Shown: one piece after another, positions 46,266 to 57,302 of the stretch | How positions within the stretch are numbered: position 1 is the stretch's first letter | Layout: every line of letters starts with the position of its first letter | Assembly: GCA_001687465.1 (NCBI GenBank) | Contig: LVLI01000229.1 | Coordinates: forward strand, 62,001-126,000 | Source: Halocafeteria seosinensis | Lineage: Eukaryota; Sar; Bigyra; Bicosoecida | Length of the DNA: 64,000 nt | Direction: 5' to 3' | Position numbers and translations under genes: made by a program | The notes under the pieces: generated by a model | What the model saw: the letters and a program-made list of their open reading frames with translations, nothing else | Told to the model about the DNA's origin: nothing | The model's database searches: none

Positions 46266-48786
46266 ATGCTTCCTACCGTGGGCAAGATGGCAACCATGCC
46301 GCGTTTATTGCCCCTCTTGGGGGCGATGCTGGCCTTGATGCAGTGGGGAGAGGCTTCCCTAGCTGTCTATCCCATTCCTAACGACGTTCCTGACGTCCCT
46401 GACAGCGCATCAGCCATTGCACGGGCGTTTAGGCCTCCTCCTGGATGTATTTGCATCGATACAGAGGACATGTAGGTGGTGGAATCCAACCAAAGCTGTG
46501 TGTTTTTAATTTATGCATGTCGATTGTGCAGACCCTGCAAGAAGTACGACTGCCGATGCGCCTGTAATCTACGCGCCGCAGCATGTGATGCGAACTGCTG
46601 CTGTGATCCTGATGTACGTGCTCTTTATATTGTTTTCCGTGTCTGTGTAGCGCTCCGCCGTCGCACGCACGTTAACGTTGAGGAATTCAAATTTGTGCCT
46701 TTTTCCAACGGATATATAATTTACACCCTTCTCATAATGCAGTGTTCTGATGAGGAAGTCAAGCGATTTACCGCCGCAGGGACTTGTTTACCGGAAGGGC
46801 CGTCTAACATTTCACTGGTCAGGAAATGCGTTGATTTGGAAGCTGACCCGGCGTTAGCAGCAGTCAATCCCAGGTTCCGGTGAGTAGACAAGTACATAGA
46901 ACCAAGCTTGAGCACATTATTTTGCGTTTAACGTGTAAAAGTCTCTTTTTTGTTGTTGACAGAATGGAGATTGAGGATTTCAATGCATTCGACGCCGCGT
47001 TTTGTGTGGTGGTTGAAAACAACCCCGTAGTGGGTCAGTTCTTTACGGACCCAGTCCCAGCGGGGCAGACGAACCTTGATTCGTCAACCTTGGACGAAGC
47101 TTCGGTCAAAGAAGCTAACCCCTTCGTAAGACAGTATTTGGAATCACTTGCTGACAGGGATAGCTTCTTTATCGATCAACCCAGTACTTACTCTGTTGGA
47201 ACCCCCGTTAAGGCAGCGCAGGACACGGGAAGTGGTCTTGAGCCTTTCCGAGGCGGGTTTTTCACTCTACTAGGCTCATCAGGCTCGTCGAGTCAGTGTT
47301 CTTTTTCGCGTATTGCAACATTCCGGGATGATGCTTTTGCCCTCCGGCAGCTGTTCGATGAACCTGACTATACGGCCCCCCACCAATCGCCTACATTGGG
47401 CTCCACGCTATTGGAAAACGTAGTGTATACCAACGAGCCACAGCTGGACACGTGTTATGCATCTATAACGTTCTCATCTAGTGGGTGTGAGTCTTTGAGT
47501 ACTAACCGATTCATCGAGAGTCTTCGCATTGGCCGCCAGCCTGACGCCAACCCTTCAACACCGAGCGATTTCCTTAACGTGGAAACGGGTTCTATCTTCG
47601 TCCAGGACGTTGATACAGGAAAGGCCCCAGAAGCGGACAACTTACCAGATACAACATTCTTAGATGAAGGCGGTATGTGCTCCTGTCGCAATGTCACGTC
47701 GGAAATCGTGTATACGTTGGAGCATAATGGGGAAGGGTCACTAGTTGGTGCTCGGGCAGATGTATCGTTAACAACTATACAGGGAACTTGTGGCTCCGTG
47801 CAGTATATTCCTGTCACAACAGGTATCACATATGTACCAGAGGAGTCTATACAGCAGGATCTGCAAAACGATGCAACATTAGAAAACGGGAACGCGATTC
47901 CGCGGGAGCGCAGCGGAAACCCAGGCTATCAGCGGAGCACCCCGGTGCTTGCAGGACGCCGTATAAACGCAGGAACCGACGATGAAGCTGTGGAAGCATT
48001 TACGCAGGGACTGCAGATGCGCGGACCAGATAGTGGAGGATTATGCAAGAACTCGGACTTTAATTCCGGCAGTTTTGTCGGTGTAAGATTTAACGAGGAT
48101 CTGGTTTTTGGTTGCGACGTAGAGCTGACGGTTAGCGATCTAGACTCAGACTGTCAATCTGTAAGTACACTATGGCAAAATGAGGAAGAACGTTTACTGA
48201 AAACGAGAAACTAAATGCCCATGTGTATCCTTCCTTCATGTATTTGCTATTACAGATGCCGGATGCATTTGGGCCAGTGGACTCTACGACAGACAGGATT
48301 GGAATCTTTGGAAACGCCGATCCAGCAGCACCGTTTCAGTGGATGCCGATAGCATTTCCAACTGCCGCACCATCAACGGCTAATTTTGACGACAATACGG
48401 CCACTTGTATTGACAAGGCCAGCGGTATCAGCATTGAATTCCTCGTGGCACAAGTTGGAGAGAAAGACAACCCGCAATTCAAAATTGTGTCGGTAAGAAC
48501 CTCAGTGCTGAAAGACAGCTGGACTCATTTCAATCCTTCCGGAACGGATACGTTTCAGTTCAAGACTGTTATTACGTGGTCTGTACTTCCGGATGAGGGA
48601 TTGGAGACGTTCGTACCGCCGCATCCTCAAATTTTGCCGAAACTCCCTGAAGACCTGTTCTTTCCGTTCGAATTAGCAGGAGAAAACGACGGTTCTGCTG
48701 CTCCAATAGAAGCTAAAGCTGTAGGGATGTCGGCTCTTATTGCAATGTGTATGATGACCGTTCTCTTTGCAACGAGATCATCGTAA
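46266..48786 (+). CDS. TCTN: Tectonic-family ciliary transition-zone protein
   Basis: Tectonics are extracellular or lumenal membrane proteins of the ciliary transition zone that act with the MKS complex to gate entry into cilia. Five exons (46266-46471, 46532-46613, 46743-46879, 46963-48160, 48256-48786) join in phase to 717 aa. There is an N-terminal signal peptide. The family's cysteine signature follows: GCICIDTED, then CRCACNLRAAACDANCCCDP, DCSDEEVKRFTAAGTC, where the CCCDPDC core crosses the exon 2/3 join. Next is FNAFDAAFCVVVENNPVVGQ, matching the tectonic domain, and a long beta-rich region. The C-terminus is hydrophobic (AVGMSALIAMCMMTVLFAT) and ends almost at once, giving a C-terminal anchor. 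Its presence implies the organism builds a motile or sensory cilium. It converges with the next gene, with 3 bp between the stop codons. Confidence 0.9.
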
Positions 48787-48789
48787 ACC

Positions 48790-51700
48790 CTAGTTTTCCC
48801 AAACGTTGCCCGTCGGGAAGCCATCCTCTTTGTTCTCCAGAAGTACTTGTTCAAGCGCTCCAGATCCAACGCCCAACTTATCACCCAACTGCCCGAAGAT
48901 TTCCACTATTGTTCCGTCTTCAAGGCGCAGGAAATGCCGGTACAATTCCCGGGTGCCACTTAGGGTTACGTGATATATAATCAAGTGGCTTGTCTTCTCT
49001 TCAACATTTTCATCAAGGGGATCGCTAACTATGTATTCACACACGGCGATCTTGCGCTTTGTGCCGTCTGGTCCTCTCCATCGCGAAGCTTTGGCACAGA
49101 TCCAGTTCAGCTCTGAAGCGGAGATCTCCATGTCATCGGGTACTAGGAAAACAGTGTCAGGTGCATTTAACCTTCGATACAGATCCAACATCCTGCCATC
49201 CATATGGATGTGTAGAAGGAATATATAGAGTAGAAATCCCCCAAGCAACATGAGGACTGCGTAAACAAAAGCTGTCAAAACAATACCGGCCACTGCGCTT
49301 CCTTCCTCCTCCTCAAATCTGTTAGGAAGCTTAAATGCGTCTCCTTCGTGACATGCGCAGTCAGGATCGCCTAGATCATTTTCACAAGCTGGATCTGCCT
49401 TGCAATTAAAGTTTCCCGCGCTAGCATCTACCAGCAAAATCAGAAGCGGGTTCAAGACCGCGCCGATACCATAAAAGGTGACAAATCGCGAATAAATTTC
49501 TGGAACATGACCGAATATGGAAAGTGAACTCCATGCTACCAGTACGAACACTCCAAGGAGCAGATTCACTCCTAAGGGGCCTGCTGTTACCGATCCCAAT
49601 TCGTATTCGAACGGAAGGACATTCGCCATGTACTTGGTAACCACGTCGAAGGGTCGCGGTTCGAATCCGAACACCGGTATACGCAGAGAACGAAGTAGCA
49701 ACCACTGCGCTAAATAGTGAACGTATATACGCAAATAGAGCGCAACTATGAGAAGAAATACTTGAACCCAGAATGCAACCGTTCGCCAATTCCATTCGGC
49801 CAAATCCGCTAAGAGTTCCATTTGGATGTACTTGAGCTTGCGAAGACTTTCGGGCATCTTTCTGCCCCACAAATGTTTTCCTTGTTGTCTCGTGATAGCA
49901 TAGTAGTAGCCAGATAAACTTTGGTCGTCGTAGCTGTTTCCGTTTACTGCGTTATGCTTCCTTTTAGCTCTCCATCGCCGCACGTTCGCATTGGTGTCCT
50001 CACCCATAAATGCACGCGTCTCCTCAGGGATGCCGTCAACATCATCTAAACTTGACCCACCTCCTTCTTGCAGACCAAAACGGAAGGCATTCGCTTGGGA
50101 TCCGTCAGACTGCCTCTCGGATTCTGCCACCTTTCTGCGATCAAGGGTAGGATCTGCTATTCGTATGTCTTCGTAAACGTCCCACTCCACGTCTTCCTCG
50201 TCTATATCTTCGTCAATCTCGTCAAAGAGATGAGATGGGGAGTTCTGAGGACTTTGTCCGATTTGGGAGCTATGCTTTTGGTCTCCATTTTCTTCGTTTC
50301 TCACATCAACATGGAAGGATCGTGATGGTCCAAGCTGCGAAGCGTTCTCGTTGCCATTTAGTTTCTCCGAGGGTACAGCAACAGCATCATCCTGATTATG
50401 TTTAGACTCTGCTGGTTCAGTTTCCGCATTATTTTCATCCGTCATTGCATTCGCCTCTGCGGACTGTCGTTTCAAGTGCTCAATACCAGAATAGTCCGCC
50501 GTCTTCGGTAATTGCAGCAGTTCACGAGTATACGCTACTTCAATATCATACTCTCTTATTTTCTCATCACTACCCTGTGTGTCGTTTGCATCTCCTTCAC
50601 TTGGAGGAGCGATATTACCATTACGATTAACGCGGGATGTTTCTACCTCTCGAGGAAGAAGGACAATGTCCATGTACAGGTTAGCGAGCCACGTATCTAG
50701 ATCGGCCGAGATAGTCTTCTCGATTCCAATGTACTGGTCAATCTGGTAGTCAATTTCATTTTTCAGCAAAGGAACCTGAAACTTTCCGCGTATTGGTCGA
50801 AAGTTGGCATCCACTGCTGGCAATGCTCCCCAAGCAACTACACGGTCCACGGGGTATCTTTGAGTGCCCAGGAGAAAAACCTCAAATATGAGGCAATATG
50901 ATGGCTTCAATTGAGAAGGCGGTGGCGTTGCCATACCAATGCTCTTACCTATGGCCAAATCAATGTCGTAGTAGCGTCCTTTGTGTCGAACAGGAGGGGT
51001 AGCAGCACTCTTACCCATGGTAAACGACTGGGTTTGTCCACTAAATAAGTTGACCCCTTTTACTGTATTCGCGGGTACCCCTGTCCCAGGGGAGAGCTGG
51101 GACCACCTTAGTGGTGTTCCTCCGACCTTGTCAAATAGACTTACCAAGACGGAATAGTTCCCTCGAGGGAGCTTGTTTTTAACAGCGCGCATACAGTGCA
51201 ATCGAATATCCATCGGTTGCGGGAGGTCATTCCAGTTAACGGTCAATTTCCTTATTCCAGCTCTTCCAGGTTTTAACTCTCCATATTTACTTCTAACAGT
51301 TGCTTTCTCCCTATGCAAACGCTGGCGCAGCGCCCGTTCGGCTTTATTCCATTCCCTGTGGATGGCGGATTCTCGTGCCGACATTTCAGCCAAGCGTGCC
51401 TTCTCTTTTTGCTGCACCCGCTTTTTCATCTGCTGTCTTTCTTTAAAAACGTGTTGCCGCGCCTTCTTCTCTGTTTCCGTTAACCTCCTCTGACGTTCAC
51501 GATAAACCTCTTCTTCCGCTTCCTCATGCTCCTGCCTCGCCTTTTGAATTGCTTCTTCCCGATCCTTTAGTTCGTCCTCATCCAAGAGTCCAACCAAAAT
51601 CTCTTCCTCTGCTGCGGCTCCTGAGAACTCTTGTTCATGCTCAGGGAACTCCTCATGCTCCACTTGCTGTCTCCAGTATTCTGGGGTATTTTCATCAAGT

Positions 51701-52140
51701 ACCCCTGAGGACGGCGACTCTTCCTCGTCCTCTGCCGCCTCTGGAATACGGCTATACTTTTGGCCACCAATGGCACTGGCATTCTCATTAGTTGCGGTAT
51801 CCTCCCCATTTCCAGAAGCACTCTGGGCACTGCTTGTGTAGGTAAATGACGCTTGATTTTCATCTTCACGAAGTGGCGCCAGGAATTCATCGTCCTCTTC
51901 CTCCCCTATGAATCCATGCCCACCAGTTCCATGTCCTGTATCTCGTGTGTCATTAGTAGGGAAACCTGACATGACGGTCGAAGGATCTCTGGTATGGCCA
52001 TTTTGGCCATGGAAAGAGCTGGAATGCTCCACGGAATCGTTGTCAGAGATGGTCAAGTTGTGGTTCGATTCAGACGCATTCAAGGTCTGTCTTTGTCCGA
52101 ACGAGACATCCCTCCGGTGCGTCTTTGTCTCCTCTTCCAT
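48790..52140 (-). CDS. Large multi-pass membrane protein with coiled coil and C2-like region
   Basis: A single exon of 1116 aa. The first 180 residues are acidic and low complexity. Residues about 183-290 form a charged coiled coil (for example EKKARQHVFKERQQMKKRVQ). A folded region from about 300 includes MDIRLHCMRAVKNKLPRGNY and SVLVSLFDKVGG and reads like a C2/beta-sandwich module. After an acidic linker, about four hydrophobic segments lie between residues 780 and 975 (VAFWVQVFLLIVALYL, LLLGVFVLVAW, LNPLLILLVDA, LTAFVYAVLMLLGGFLLYIF). A Cys-containing loop (CKADPACENDLGDPDCAC) and a cytosolic tail complete it. From memory it resembles OFCC1-like proteins of flagellated protists; that is a weak recollection. 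It is back-to-back with tectonic and may belong to the same organelle. Confidence 0.6.
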   Translation of the reverse strand: MEEETKTHRRDVSFGQRQTLNASESNHNLTISDNDSVEHSSSFHGQNGHTRDPSTVMSGFPTNDTRDTGHGTGGHGFIGEEEDDEFLAPLREDENQASFTYTSSAQSASGNGEDTATNENASAIGGQKYSRIPEAAEDEEESPSSGVLDENTPEYWRQQVEHEEFPEHEQEFSGAAAEEEILVGLLDEDELKDREEAIQKARQEHEEAEEEVYRERQRRLTETEKKARQHVFKERQQMKKRVQQKEKARLAEMSARESAIHREWNKAERALRQRLHREKATVRSKYGELKPGRAGIRKLTVNWNDLPQPMDIRLHCMRAVKNKLPRGNYSVLVSLFDKVGGTPLRWSQLSPGTGVPANTVKGVNLFSGQTQSFTMGKSAATPPVRHKGRYYDIDLAIGKSIGMATPPPSQLKPSYCLIFEVFLLGTQRYPVDRVVAWGALPAVDANFRPIRGKFQVPLLKNEIDYQIDQYIGIEKTISADLDTWLANLYMDIVLLPREVETSRVNRNGNIAPPSEGDANDTQGSDEKIREYDIEVAYTRELLQLPKTADYSGIEHLKRQSAEANAMTDENNAETEPAESKHNQDDAVAVPSEKLNGNENASQLGPSRSFHVDVRNEENGDQKHSSQIGQSPQNSPSHLFDEIDEDIDEEDVEWDVYEDIRIADPTLDRRKVAESERQSDGSQANAFRFGLQEGGGSSLDDVDGIPEETRAFMGEDTNANVRRWRAKRKHNAVNGNSYDDQSLSGYYYAITRQQGKHLWGRKMPESLRKLKYIQMELLADLAEWNWRTVAFWVQVFLLIVALYLRIYVHYLAQWLLLRSLRIPVFGFEPRPFDVVTKYMANVLPFEYELGSVTAGPLGVNLLLGVFVLVAWSSLSIFGHVPEIYSRFVTFYGIGAVLNPLLILLVDASAGNFNCKADPACENDLGDPDCACHEGDAFKLPNRFEEEEGSAVAGIVLTAFVYAVLMLLGGFLLYIFLLHIHMDGRMLDLYRRLNAPDTVFLVPDDMEISASELNWICAKASRWRGPDGTKRKIAVCEYIVSDPLDENVEEKTSHLIIYHVTLSGTRELYRHFLRLEDGTIVEIFGQLGDKLGVGSGALEQVLLENKEDGFPTGNVWEN

Positions 52141-52588
52141 CCTATGTGCCTAGACTGTAAATCGAAGTAGCGGAAAGCAATGAAAAAAGCGTCGAAAGGA
52201 GCCTCAGTCTTGGGGTGATGTGGCTCTGGACTGTCTCTCAGCTTCAACTTGGACTCTCCACTCTCCAAATCACCATGGCCGTCATCCACTGTACTCTATG
52301 ACCCAATTCTCTTAACATGTACAAAGAAATAGCGAATACTTTATGTGTCGAGACGCAACAGCTATCAAACCCTCCTCATGTCCTCTAAATATCCCCACCG
52401 TGCCATGGTACGGGGATCGCACGGGACCACCCTGCTTGGCACGGGTGAGAATCCAAACCAGCAGCGGAAGCAAATACTGAATGAGCGAAAGACGATAAAA
52501 ACGAATTGTGGGGCATTCAATGTATCAGCTGTTCATTTTCTTCAATGATAAACCGTGGAAGTGCCGATTTTTTCAAGACGAGAGTTCC
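52141..52588. other. Intergenic
   Basis: 448 bp between two minus-strand genes. No supported feature. Confidence 0.5.
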
Positions 52589-54576
52589 TCACCTCCCACC
52601 AAGAATTCGAGCCCATGACGTCTTGCCACCAGCAGCACTGGAGGAGTTACCAGCGCTATGTGCCTGGCCATCGTGGCCATCTGTACTGTTACTGTAACCA
52701 ACTGGCGCTGCTGAATTTTCTTGAACGTGGTTGGGATGCACGTGATCGACCGGTGCATTATAAGCTGGTTTCTGGGGAGCCATATTCGCTGGCTGATGGT
52801 GATGAGGCGCTGTTCCACTGTCGGCAGGAACATGAGATGGAGGTGGTGGTTGATGATGCCCTCCTTGAGCATGCTGGGCGCTACCTGAAGTAGGAGCAGG
52901 CGGATGAGAAGACTGCTGCATGCTACCCGGTTCCGAACTGGATGTCGCAGAAGATCCTCGAAGCAATACTTGCTGCCAGGGTCCCCGTTCGCCCATAGCA
53001 GCCTCCGGAGGAGCCATTCCCATTTCTGACGTAATGGCGACTCCTTCGACACTACTTGTTGCGCCAACTGCCATTCCGCCATTCTCGCTTGCAGTTGCAT
53101 GACTATGAGCTTCTTCTTGCTGATACTTAGCAGCTGCTGCTGATGGATTAGACGATTGTATCACAGTCATTGGAGGGAAGGCAGAAGCACTGGGTGCGCG
53201 CTGCTTCCTTTGGTTGGGTTTATTAGCTCCCTGTTTGTTATTGGTGTTGCCCCGCCGTCCTTTGTCTCCATCTCTGTTTGCACCACCACCCCGTCGTCCT
53301 CCTCGACGATCTCGGGTACCACCTCGCTGCTCTCCTTCATTACGCCTACCTCCTCGATTGTTCCGACCCTGTTGCCGCCTATTGTTATTTTGTCTCACTG
53401 GTTGCCCGTCCTGGTCATATTGCTGTTGATACTGCTGCCCCTGCTGAACGGGCAGAGAAGGGACAATACCAGCATTCTGCATTGCTTCTAGCGTCGCAGC
53501 GTCATAAGGCTGAGCCTGCATGGGGGGCATCATCATCCATTGTCCGTTTGGTGCTGCCATATTGGGCATATTAGGCATCATCATCTGATAGGGAGACATC
53601 ATGTTCATGCCAGGCATTTGCATTTGAGGAGCTTGTTGTTGATTCTGGTTCATGTTTCCTCTTCCAACACCCCCACCGCGGTTACGACCACCACCACCTC
53701 GGTTCCTCCCAGGAGCTCCCTTTCGCCAGTTCCGACTATTAGGACCACCGCGGCCGCCACCGCGACCACCACCGTTCATGTTGCCTGGGTTATCGACTAC
53801 ACGTGTGTCAATGCAAACATCTGCGAGTAAACAAAGGGCTACTTAGGAAACGCGTTCACCGACTCACTCCCCTGACGATGGTACTCACGTTGGTCTCTCG
53901 GAACCACTTCAGCATCGGGAAGTGGTTGCTGATATCCCTTGGCAGAGGTATCCACTGCATCCTCCTTGGTCGCCAAGACGATTGTCATACACGGGATATA
54001 ACGTTCCTTTTCAATTCTGTTCATGCAGAGAAAGAAGAAACACGCATACATCGTGTAAATGCGTTTAATTCGAAAATCCATAACTTACGGTTCCAGGCCA
54101 CTCTCTGGATCAATTGGTTCAAAGCGATCCACAACTTTTTCAGAAATAATATCTGTCACTTGGTGGAGACCAGATAAGCGCCTTTTGCACACTTCAGCAG
54201 TGGTGACAGCTTTATAAATGCAACGTCCCATAGCTTTAAGCGTGACCTGTACAAATATACACCCTCATTATATATCCACCAGGTGTGCTTTCATCATCGT
54301 GTCACTTACTTTTTCAAAGTTCTTCTCTTCAAAGAGCGAGAGCGCGTACGAGACGTACGCTTCAATCTTGCTCTTGTTTGTGATACGCACTTCGTCCTCG
54401 GCGGCTGTATCCTTATTTTCTTGGACTTTCCTGTACTTGGACATATCGACACCACCTCGGCGTCCAGATTGGGTGCCTCGAACTTCAGTGGCCTCGTTCT
54501 CGGCGCCAGTGGTTCCAACGGTGGCCGGCTCTTCCTTGCCATGTTCGGGCATTGAATTCTCGTGCACTTCACTCAT
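52589..54576 (-). CDS. Alba-domain RNA/DNA-binding protein with RGG tail
   Basis: Four exons (54576-54310, 54246-54089, 54016-53889, 53784-52589) join in phase to 582 aa. The Alba domain spans about residues 50-165: NKSKIEAYVSYALSLFEEKN, then VTLKAMGRCIYKAVTTAEVC, KRRLSGLHQVTDI and ERYIPCMTIVLATKE. These match the family's conserved KAMGxAI and KRRxxGLHQ elements that bind nucleic acid. The tail of nearly 400 residues is rich in RGG/GGR boxes (MNGGGRGGGRGG, GRNRGGGGRNRGGG), methionine, glutamine and histidine. It ends TSWARILGGR. Alba-RGG proteins of plants and protists bind RNA and take part in translational control, stress granules or RNase P/MRP. The disordered tail is consistent with RNA binding. 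A start 12 codons upstream is possible only from a non-ATG codon, so I chose 54576. Confidence 0.88.
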
Positions 54577-55739
54577 TATGAACGGATCCAAAAATTGGTA
54601 TTGACTGTACAATACGGAGTACTACACTAAAGGGCTGCACAAGGGGAAAGAAAACAACAAAAATGGTCAGGGGGATACTCTCGGGGAATTCATAGGGGCG
54701 TCAGTATCCCAGGGGTCCAGAGCAGAACTCTCAGGACGGTGTGGGCGGCGATTTTTCAAAACCCAGCCATTAATCTTCCTTTAAACACATCCAATACGAC
54801 AGAACCATGATATATCTCCCCGTATACTCAGCATGGCACCGCCCAGAATGGCCATGTGAGCCAGAATAGCCCCACAAGAACCTAGTTGCAGTAGCGCTTA
54901 AGAGACACAAAGCCAATATTACCGAGTTTTCAACGCCATTCACTCCCTTCCATTCCAATGAATACCTCTCCATACAAGCAAAGAAGCGTACAGGCTGGGG
55001 AAATGACTTACGTATCTCTCCAATAGACTGTATAATGGATGTCTCTGACTGGGAATTGTCCTCGGAGCAGCTTTGAATCCACCACTACAAGTTTATTCAC
55101 AGCAACAAGTGTATATACTGTAGTCAGTAGTACACTTAAGAGGGGAAAAAATGAGAGTTTCAGAGAGCACTAGTTGTACAATATCGGGGGAAAGCAGGGA
55201 CTGCGTATGCAGAACCCGAGAAGATAAAAGTAGACGAAATGTTTGTCGTTATTCACAGTGGGCCACAGTGGCCATAGCAGAACAGCTGTACGCGAATCAC
55301 GTACACAGTGAGAACCTGGATACGGATACTGTAGAGCTGCCATGCCGTCTCACGCGCGGGCTATACACAATGTGCTGCAAATTTGCTTGACTTATGGTAA
55401 CAGCAGGACGAGTCCCACTTTGTCTTTTGCGGCTATCTGTCACCAGTGTGTCACACATGTATGAACCTGGAAGTTCCATTGGTATGTCTATTCAGGGGCA
55501 CGCCTTCGGCGGCATTTTGCGGATGATACTGGTACAATATCTTCTTTTTTATGCGCTGTGCATGGATGTAGTCTTCGTCCATAGATGATCAGTTTAATCG
55601 TCATCCGTGTCCGTAGACCATAAAATTACCAGTACTAGAGTGTATGTGTACTGTACAATTTACATGGCCTACCGGCTGAATTACCATACGCTGGGAGCCT
55701 GGGACCAATCCACCTGACACTGATCTAAGGATTTGATGC
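54577..55739. other. Intergenic
   Basis: About 1.2 kb. Only short overlapping frames, no supported gene. Confidence 0.5.
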
Positions 55740-57302
55740 TCAGGCAGTGATCTTCCTTACTCTTTGCACTACTGGTTTTCCGAGGGAGCAGGATTGAAGA
55801 GGAAGGATAACATGATTCCGTCTAGATGAAGAGGTAGTAGCATCCGACGACGAAGATGTGACTAATGGCCCACCGCCAGCTGCATCCGTGTCGAGCTGAA
55901 ACCTCAATATCGGCAGCATGTTAGTTCTTTTGTACCACGCAGTATGAGGCCAGACCACTGTACCGTCCAGGCTGTACAATTTACCTCGTATGCTGCTGAG
56001 ATCCGCGGAATTTCCTTCAGCTACCAAAGATATATTTTGACTGCTTCGTCGGCCAACAAGTGCGGACGTTGACATAGGGTTATCCACGCAATTGAACACC
56101 GAATCTTTGACTTGAATAGTGCCACTTGCTTCGGGAAGAATGTGACCGATAATGCCCCCAGCAGTAGAGCCCGTTATTGAACCTGAGGAGTACGTATTCC
56201 GAATAAACACGTTTCCAGTAGCAAGCCCCGGGTGACCTCCGGTTTTGGCTCCACAGATTCCTCCCGAGCTATTGCCATTAATATTCCCTCTGGTATAGCA
56301 GTTGATAATGTGTACTTCTCCATTATTCTCTGCTACGTCCTCAGCAGCTATTCCGCCGCTGTTCGTTGCACTAATCCTCCCAGTGGTATAGCACTGCTCA
56401 ATATATACCCGCCCGCTACCCCAACCTGCGTCATCCCCTACAATCCCGCCGCTGTACAGACCAACGATATTCCCAGATGAAGATGACTGAGATATATACA
56501 GTGTAGCTCGGTTTGCCCCAGGAAGACTCCCACAAATCCCCCCTGCCAAAGAGCCTTCTATGTTTCCAGTTGAGTAGCAATTCGTTACGTTCACAAAGCC
56601 ATAGTAACCACCTGTCTGCCTTCCTGTTATCCCACCCGCAAAGTCTCCGTGTATTGTCCCCGTAGTGAAGCAATTCGAAACCTTTATTTGACCACCCTCG
56701 TAGCCGCTGAAAGCACCGCATATTCCACCGGCTCTATTGTTCAGAATCAGTCCTGATGAGCTACATAGACTAACGGAAAAATATTTTTGTAGCGGTCGTA
56801 CGATGAAACCGCCGCTCCGCGCCAGTGATCCGTTTCTGACGTGGACGTTGCGAATGGATGGAGCCTCAGCAAATGATGTAACGCCTTTGGTTTCAAATAA
56901 GCCGTGGAACTCTTGGATACCACTCAAGTCGATTTCACGGTTCGACCCTCCGTCGAATTGTTCGTTTCCACGCAAAGAGATGTAATGTTCGTTGGTGTAT
57001 CCGCTTGCTGACCATTCCAACACACTGCAGTTTAGTTGGAAGAGTCGATTATCCTCAGAATAGTGGACACATGGTTCTCTTCTCTGTAAGATTCGGTTCC
57101 GCAGATCCTTCGATTCACCCGTGCACTTGGGATGGAGGAGAAGCATCATAAGGAGAAGACATCGATGTAAATAAACCCAAGTACCCCAGCACCCTCTCCA
57201 GCTTGCGGCACAGGTATGGTCGCTTCTTTTCACCTTCATACATGTAGCCGGCACAGCTCCAGAGAGCGCTCCATAGCTCGCAAAAGGTATCCAGCTTGAC
57301 AT
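55740..57302 (-). CDS. GLUG-like repeat surface or secreted protein
   Basis: A single exon of 520 aa. A hydrophobic segment (VYLHRCLLLMMLLLH, about residues 43-57) after a short basic start suggests a signal peptide or anchor; an internal ATG at codon 22 may be the true start. The central part is a tandem array of about seven repeats of roughly 35-40 residues. The consensus is GGI(C/V)G..(A/G)...G.(V)(Y/H)I..CY(T/S)(T/R)G.I.G, for example VYIEQCYTTGRISATNSGG and VFIRNTYSSGSITGSTAGG. This is the GLUG-type pattern, expected to form a right-handed beta-helix, and is found in bacterial adhesins and algal or protist surface proteins. There is no catalytic signature. A flexible Ser-rich segment precedes the C-terminus. 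It could act in adhesion or the extracellular matrix (inference). Confidence 0.75.
   Translation of the reverse strand: MSSWIPFASYGALSGAVPATCMKVKRSDHTCAASWRGCWGTWVYLHRCLLLMMLLLHPKCTGESKDLRNRILQRREPCVHYSEDNRLFQLNCSVLEWSASGYTNEHYISLRGNEQFDGGSNREIDLSGIQEFHGLFETKGVTSFAEAPSIRNVHVRNGSLARSGGFIVRPLQKYFSVSLCSSSGLILNNRAGGICGAFSGYEGGQIKVSNCFTTGTIHGDFAGGITGRQTGGYYGFVNVTNCYSTGNIEGSLAGGICGSLPGANRATLYISQSSSSGNIVGLYSGGIVGDDAGWGSGRVYIEQCYTTGRISATNSGGIAAEDVAENNGEVHIINCYTRGNINGNSSGGICGAKTGGHPGLATGNVFIRNTYSSGSITGSTAGGIIGHILPEASGTIQVKDSVFNCVDNPMSTSALVGRRSSQNISLVAEGNSADLSSIRGKLYSLDGTVVWPHTAWYKRTNMLPILRFQLDTDAAGGGPLVTSSSSDATTSSSRRNHVILPLQSCSLGKPVVQRVRKITA

Noticed and set aside
49650-49680. tRNA B-box-like GGTTCGAATCC
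   Set aside because: It encodes FGFEPRPFD on the minus strand of a long gene. No acceptor stem or anticodon arm fits around it.
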